Source of the DNA: Hyalella azteca
Lineage: Eukaryota > Arthropoda > Malacostraca > Amphipoda > Hyalellidae
Assembly: GCF_000764305.2 (NCBI RefSeq)
Contig: NW_025930541.1
Location: 62,001 to 126,000 of the forward strand
Length of the DNA stretch: 64,000 nt
Reading direction: 5' to 3'
The notes beneath the pieces are model-generated. The model worked only from the letters and a program-made list of their open reading frames with translations. It was not told where the DNA came from and did no database searches. The translations under genes were made by a program, and so were the position numbers. Below, piece by piece: positions 59,891 to 64,000 of this stretch. The first letter of the stretch is position 1; the number at the start of each line of letters is the position of its first letter.

Positions 59891-60066
59891 AATAAATAAG
59901 ATTCAAAATTTAGCAAGAGATTAATATATGCTAGTGTTTGTAGATATATACTGTGTCAATATATGCTAGTTTGTAACAAAAAATACTACAGCCATCAGCC
60001 GGAGACATGGACTGAAACGACAAACAGTATTTGATACAAAACCTCGTGTGTGTAGAAACAATAAAA
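59891..60066. other. Intergenic
   Basis: ATATGCTAGT occurs twice near 59927 and 59963, giving a small local duplication. Confidence 0.4.
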
Positions 60067-60174
60067 CTCTACGGATTTTACACCTGGCATTTGATTACAC
60101 CTGCAAATGCTTTTCAAGAAAACTACGATTTTGTACACCTGACATTCAATTACATCAGCAAGTACCTCTAAATT
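60067..60174. repeat. Two-copy 54-bp tandem repeat, diverged
   Basis: 60067-60120 and 60121-60174 align end to end: CTACGGATTTTACACCTGGC against CTACGATTTTGTACACCTGA, then ATTACACCTGCAAATGC against ATTACATCAGCAAGTAC. The period is divisible by three, and the minus strand is open across both copies (59995-60177), but no domain is recognisable. Confidence 0.7.
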
Positions 60175-62274
60175 CATTGCGCTGATCTACACCATGAAAT
60201 ACAACCTCAATTGTTGGAAAATACAGCTTTCTCCCAGTCATACAATAAATATTAATTCAAATTTTTGCGTCTAAATATCGTGGTCTCGACATGTGCACTG
60301 ATTAGCCATGTTTTATTTAGTTCTGTTTTTTTGGTGTAGGGTTTGTTAGGTAAAAACAATTGCAATCTCTATAATTGAAACTAAAAATCACTTTAAAAAA
60401 TACAATTTATTAAAATAAATTGTATCAGGATTTTTTAACTCATGTTGCCGAAATTGAAGAGCAAGAATATATAATATAATATATGCAAGAAATAAATATT
60501 TATTACTGATATATACAAGTATGACAATTCAGAAAATTTTATTGATGTATCATTGTTTTGGCCTCTTGGACATCACAAAGCTTCCTTATCAGCTCGACCC
60601 TCAGTGTGCAAGGCGTGGCTGTGCCGCAAGCACGTGTGCTGCTCCGTGACATCGACCGCCTTCAGTGCAGTGTACTTGGAGCTTCGTTTTTCTGTGCCCG
60701 TGTTCTGTTTATTTTTTTTAAATAAATGGCGATAAATGTAAAAAAATTATAAGTAATAGGATTTCAGCGAAATTTTGAGCTATATTTAAGAGTTTCTAAA
60801 CTCTCTTGGAATAATTTTCATGACAATTTCGATAGAAGATGTGAATTGTGAATAATATGAGCGATGATATTTTTATTGAACTTTTTCCTTTTTAGCATCA
60901 GAACTTCAAAGAAAGTTACGCTTTCCTATACTTATCAATATGGAGTGTGCTTATATCGCTAAAATTATTTATTCGATTACAACGCATTGCAACGTGCCAA
61001 AAAATTCTTATTTGTTTACGCAAATCAGAATTTTTTTTTAGTTTAAGAATTTCTAGATTTCGACCACACCAACATGATTTTCGCTGTATCATCTGATGTG
61101 CGGTTAATGTTGTGCATTCGATACATGGCCAACTGATTCAATATGCAGTGTTACTCTGACAATAAATTCAGAGACCAGCGGCAGCTGAATATGTATGAAG
61201 TTGAAATGTTTTAAAAGAAATACAAGGATATTTGCCAATCGACTGAAACATAACAATTTTACCGTAGCTTCAGGAATCAAATTTTGGCTTACGATTCGAG
61301 ACTCATAAATTTTTAATATGATTATGAAATGTTGTAAAATTTATTTATCATTAAAATAATGTCGGGGAATATTGGCAGTCTGAGTGCCATCGTCGTGAGG
61401 TCGAGGTAGCCCTTGAGTGCTCTTGACAATAACTTCAATTAAATGAATCCCAGACGCTTAATGAGGCAGAAGACCCAACGAACTTTGTGAAGAAGTTTAT
61501 AATGAGTTTATAATGAGATAAAAAGCATATTTGAGCTCCACATCGGTCCGACGAGCGCTACCTTGGCCTGCTTTCATTCATGAACTAAAACTAATCTTTA
61601 ACGCTGATTGCCTTCGGAAATATGGTCGTGAATATTCCGCTCATATTTCATTTCGAGAAATATTTAAAATCGCAAATTTGAGCAGATCACGATGATTATT
61701 AGCGAAGAATTAACCGGAATTTGTTATTTTAGTTTTTCCTTCTCTGCATGTTGCCATAATGTCTAAAGTTAAACAGTGCCAGCCACTAAAAAATATATTA
61801 TATTAAATATTAGTGAACTCACGACAATTTACTTCAGAAACAATAAATATTTTGAAAATATTTTTTATTTGAAACTTTTTCTTATTGTTAATTGCATATT
61901 TTAAGTGAAACTCAGGTATTGCGACTAAAATCACAAGTATCCATTTCATCATAAAAATTTTTTCATTCATTATTCAAACAAATCAGCTAATACAGCAAAT
62001 GTTTGCTGTTTTTAGGTAATTTCACTGAATAGGGAATAAAATTTATAATGCAACTGAACTCACGATAGATTATTGTGATTTATTAGCAATATTTTTGAAC
62101 TATTAAAATTCTCAATTGCTTCCTTTGACTACCGCAAATAATATTTTACTGTGCTGCGATAATCCCATTTCTGCGAGGGGTAAATTCGATTATTTTTTTT
62201 CTAACTCAACTCACTCGGTTATCTATACAATGGCATGATTCAGACTCCTTCTCTGCGACAACAGGCCTTGTACT
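60175..62274. other. Intergenic with one GC-rich island
   Basis: The island at about 60545-60715 is open on both strands (plus 60553-60735; minus about 45 codons) and has CpG-rich words, but no domain or splice pair I can defend. The remainder is AT-rich without structure. Confidence 0.4.
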
Positions 62275-62905
62275 AACGGGCTTGAGCATCGTCTCTGCAG
62301 AAACAGATCTCTATTCAATGAACTACATATCTCCGTGAAATCTGACTATTATATAACGCGAGCGGGATTTCGTCTTAGCAGTGACAGATCCTCACACAGC
62401 TTGATCCGAACATCGTCTCTGCGGCTCCAGATCAACGTACAGTGCGAGACGAACACCATCTCTGCGGCAAAAAATCGTCATACTGTGCGAACCATGATCT
62501 CTGCAACCGATCTTCCTCTAACCTAACTGAAGCCGACCACCGTCATGCACTGCGGCGCTAGATCCTCATGTGACATGATCCGTTTCACCGCCACTGCTGC
62601 AACAGATCCTCGTGTATCATGATCCGAACCACGCCCCTGCGGCTACAGATCCTCGTGTATCATGATCCGAACCACGCCACTGCGGCTACAGATCCTCGTG
62701 TATCATGATCCGAACCACGCCCCTGCGGCTACAGATCCTCGTGTAGCATGATCCGAGCCACGCCACAGCGGCTACAGATCCTCGTGTAGCATGATCCGAG
62801 CCACGCCACTGCGGCAACTCATCCTTGTGAAGAGCGAGCCGACCAGCATCTTTGCGGCAAGAGATCCTCATATGACGTGCATCTCGCATCGTCTGTCCTG
62901 CCACA
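62275..62905 (+). repeat. 43-bp GC-rich tandem array, about 14 units
   Basis: The core words GCGGCTACAGATCCTCGTGT and ATCATGATCCGAACCACGCC recur. In the centre the spacing is exactly 43 bp (62603, 62646, 62689, 62732, 62775, 62818). Central units are almost identical, while units towards 62300 and 62880 are diverged and slightly out of register. The array stands out against the AT-rich flanks. As 43 is not divisible by three, the open frames here (62335-62526 and 62791-63024 plus, 62686-62904 minus) are by-products. Confidence 0.95.
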
Positions 62906-64000
62906 GCCTCACACCATTTTTATTCATTCGGTCACGAAATAAAATTTATTTCCCAGCTATTTTCTCTAGGCTTTCTGCGACAGCTGCCGAGCTGTGCTTT
63001 GCTTCATGTTTGGTTATCTTCTGAACAATTCTCGACAACACATTGGGAAATAGTTTCAATAGGATACAGAATGTTATCATTACCTTTTAACCAAATTTTT
63101 ATGTTTTCCTATGTGTGAAATTTAATTCAGGACTGGTCTTTAATTTGTGAACTGGTCTGTGCAGACTGTGCTTATGTTCAGTTGATGATGCAGAAAAGAC
63201 ATGTAGCTGTAATTAGAAGCTGATGAATGTATCATCCAAATTTTCTAATGAATCTACATCACTGGATTTCACCGGTAATAGTTATTGCCTTACTGGTGCC
63301 CCTGTGTAACTGTAACATCACGCAAATGATTATTTATTTTGAATTAGATCGATACTTTAAAAACTTCTTATGGACATGATTTATGTGAAGTCAAAGTTTA
63401 TTTAACTGGTAATCAGAAATGTATTCATTAACATCAGTTTTACTTATTCACGACACAGATAAATATATCAAGCAGGTTCTATCACATTTAGCAGCAAAAG
63501 TCCCTCCTCATTTTCCGCAGTTCATAAGTAAATTTGGCTGGTAAAACTTCCTTCATTATGCGTAGCTGGCAAATACCGCGATCCAGAGTTGTCTTGGTAA
63601 CAAACAGACAAGAAGTATTGGCAACCGATATCGGAAACTTGTTCCGGACATCTACCTGGACTCCTTGAGAAGTTTTTTCCGGCAAGGCCCTACAAATCTC
63701 AGTTATTCAGACCCCTTTTACGCAACTCAACCGCAGTGAAGAATTGCAGACGCTGTCGGATGTCACTTCTCGTTATTGCGCAACTTTCTGCAATCAGTGT
63801 GAGGAGTGGCTTTAGAAGTTTCAATTTAATTTATTCATAGATGATCTCCGAGTGAAATTAAGGAATGATTTATGGGTTTAGGTTATAAATAAATTATTGT
63901 TAACAAGCACCATTAAAAGACACCTTTTCCTATTCTGAATATATATGGTTAACCTATATTCAGCATTTACAAAAATATAATTAATATAGCTAAATGCCTG
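62906..64000. other. Intergenic to window end, no gene recognised
   Basis: Short frames only (63488-63685 minus has no motif). No repeat or element end was seen. Confidence 0.5.

Noticed and set aside
1..64000. A defined multi-gene system such as a biosynthetic or defence cluster.
   Set aside because: Only one gene is recognisable; the rest is repeats, element fossils and unsupported frames.

Overview
The window looks like non-coding-dominated DNA from an invertebrate nuclear genome, most likely an arthropod. This is an inference from four things: AT-rich composition (roughly two-thirds A+T by eye), a spliced gene with GT-AG introns, the types of transposon relics present, and a 207-base assembly gap. 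Nothing suggests bacterial organisation: there are no operons, no long uninterrupted reading frames and no intact structural RNA genes.

One gene is recognisable with good support. It is a four-exon, plus-strand gene at 40144-41733 encoding a secreted protein made of a single Reeler domain, of the insect/crustacean 'putative defense protein' type. All four exons carry recognisable domain blocks and the introns have sensible splice sites. The evident exon 1/exon 2 junction, however, is one base out of frame, so the copy is either affected by a sequence error or broken. Intron 1 carries an antisense tRNA-derived SINE.

The rest is dominated by repeats and mobile-element fossils. They are: a Penelope-like (GIY-YIG) fragment bounded by inverted repeats (9465-9968); tRNA-derived SINEs (34188-34444, 40387-40560, and a 3' piece at 59850-59890); 5'-truncated non-LTR retrotransposon ends (42769-43006, 48954-49445, and a small relic near 31225); a 211-bp TA-flanked MITE (36284-36494); and an almost perfect 118-bp-arm inverted repeat (27531-27899). 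Tandem arrays have units of 37/18 bp around the gap (14434-14940), 39 bp (16147-16443), 34 bp (25501-25830), about 54-69 bp and degenerate (18260-18620), 5 bp (59553-59615), 54 bp (60067-60174) and 43 bp (62275-62905).

Several short stop-poor islands could be isolated exons of genes I do not recognise (24465-24720, 28119-28238 minus, 53368-53554, 57098-57274 minus). They are listed with low confidence. Most other open frames are short, AT-driven and without support. I see no coherent multi-gene system. The most interesting items are the long hairpin locus, the Reeler gene with its one-base defect, the Penelope relic with inverted ends and the cluster of interlocking palindromes at 15591-15667.
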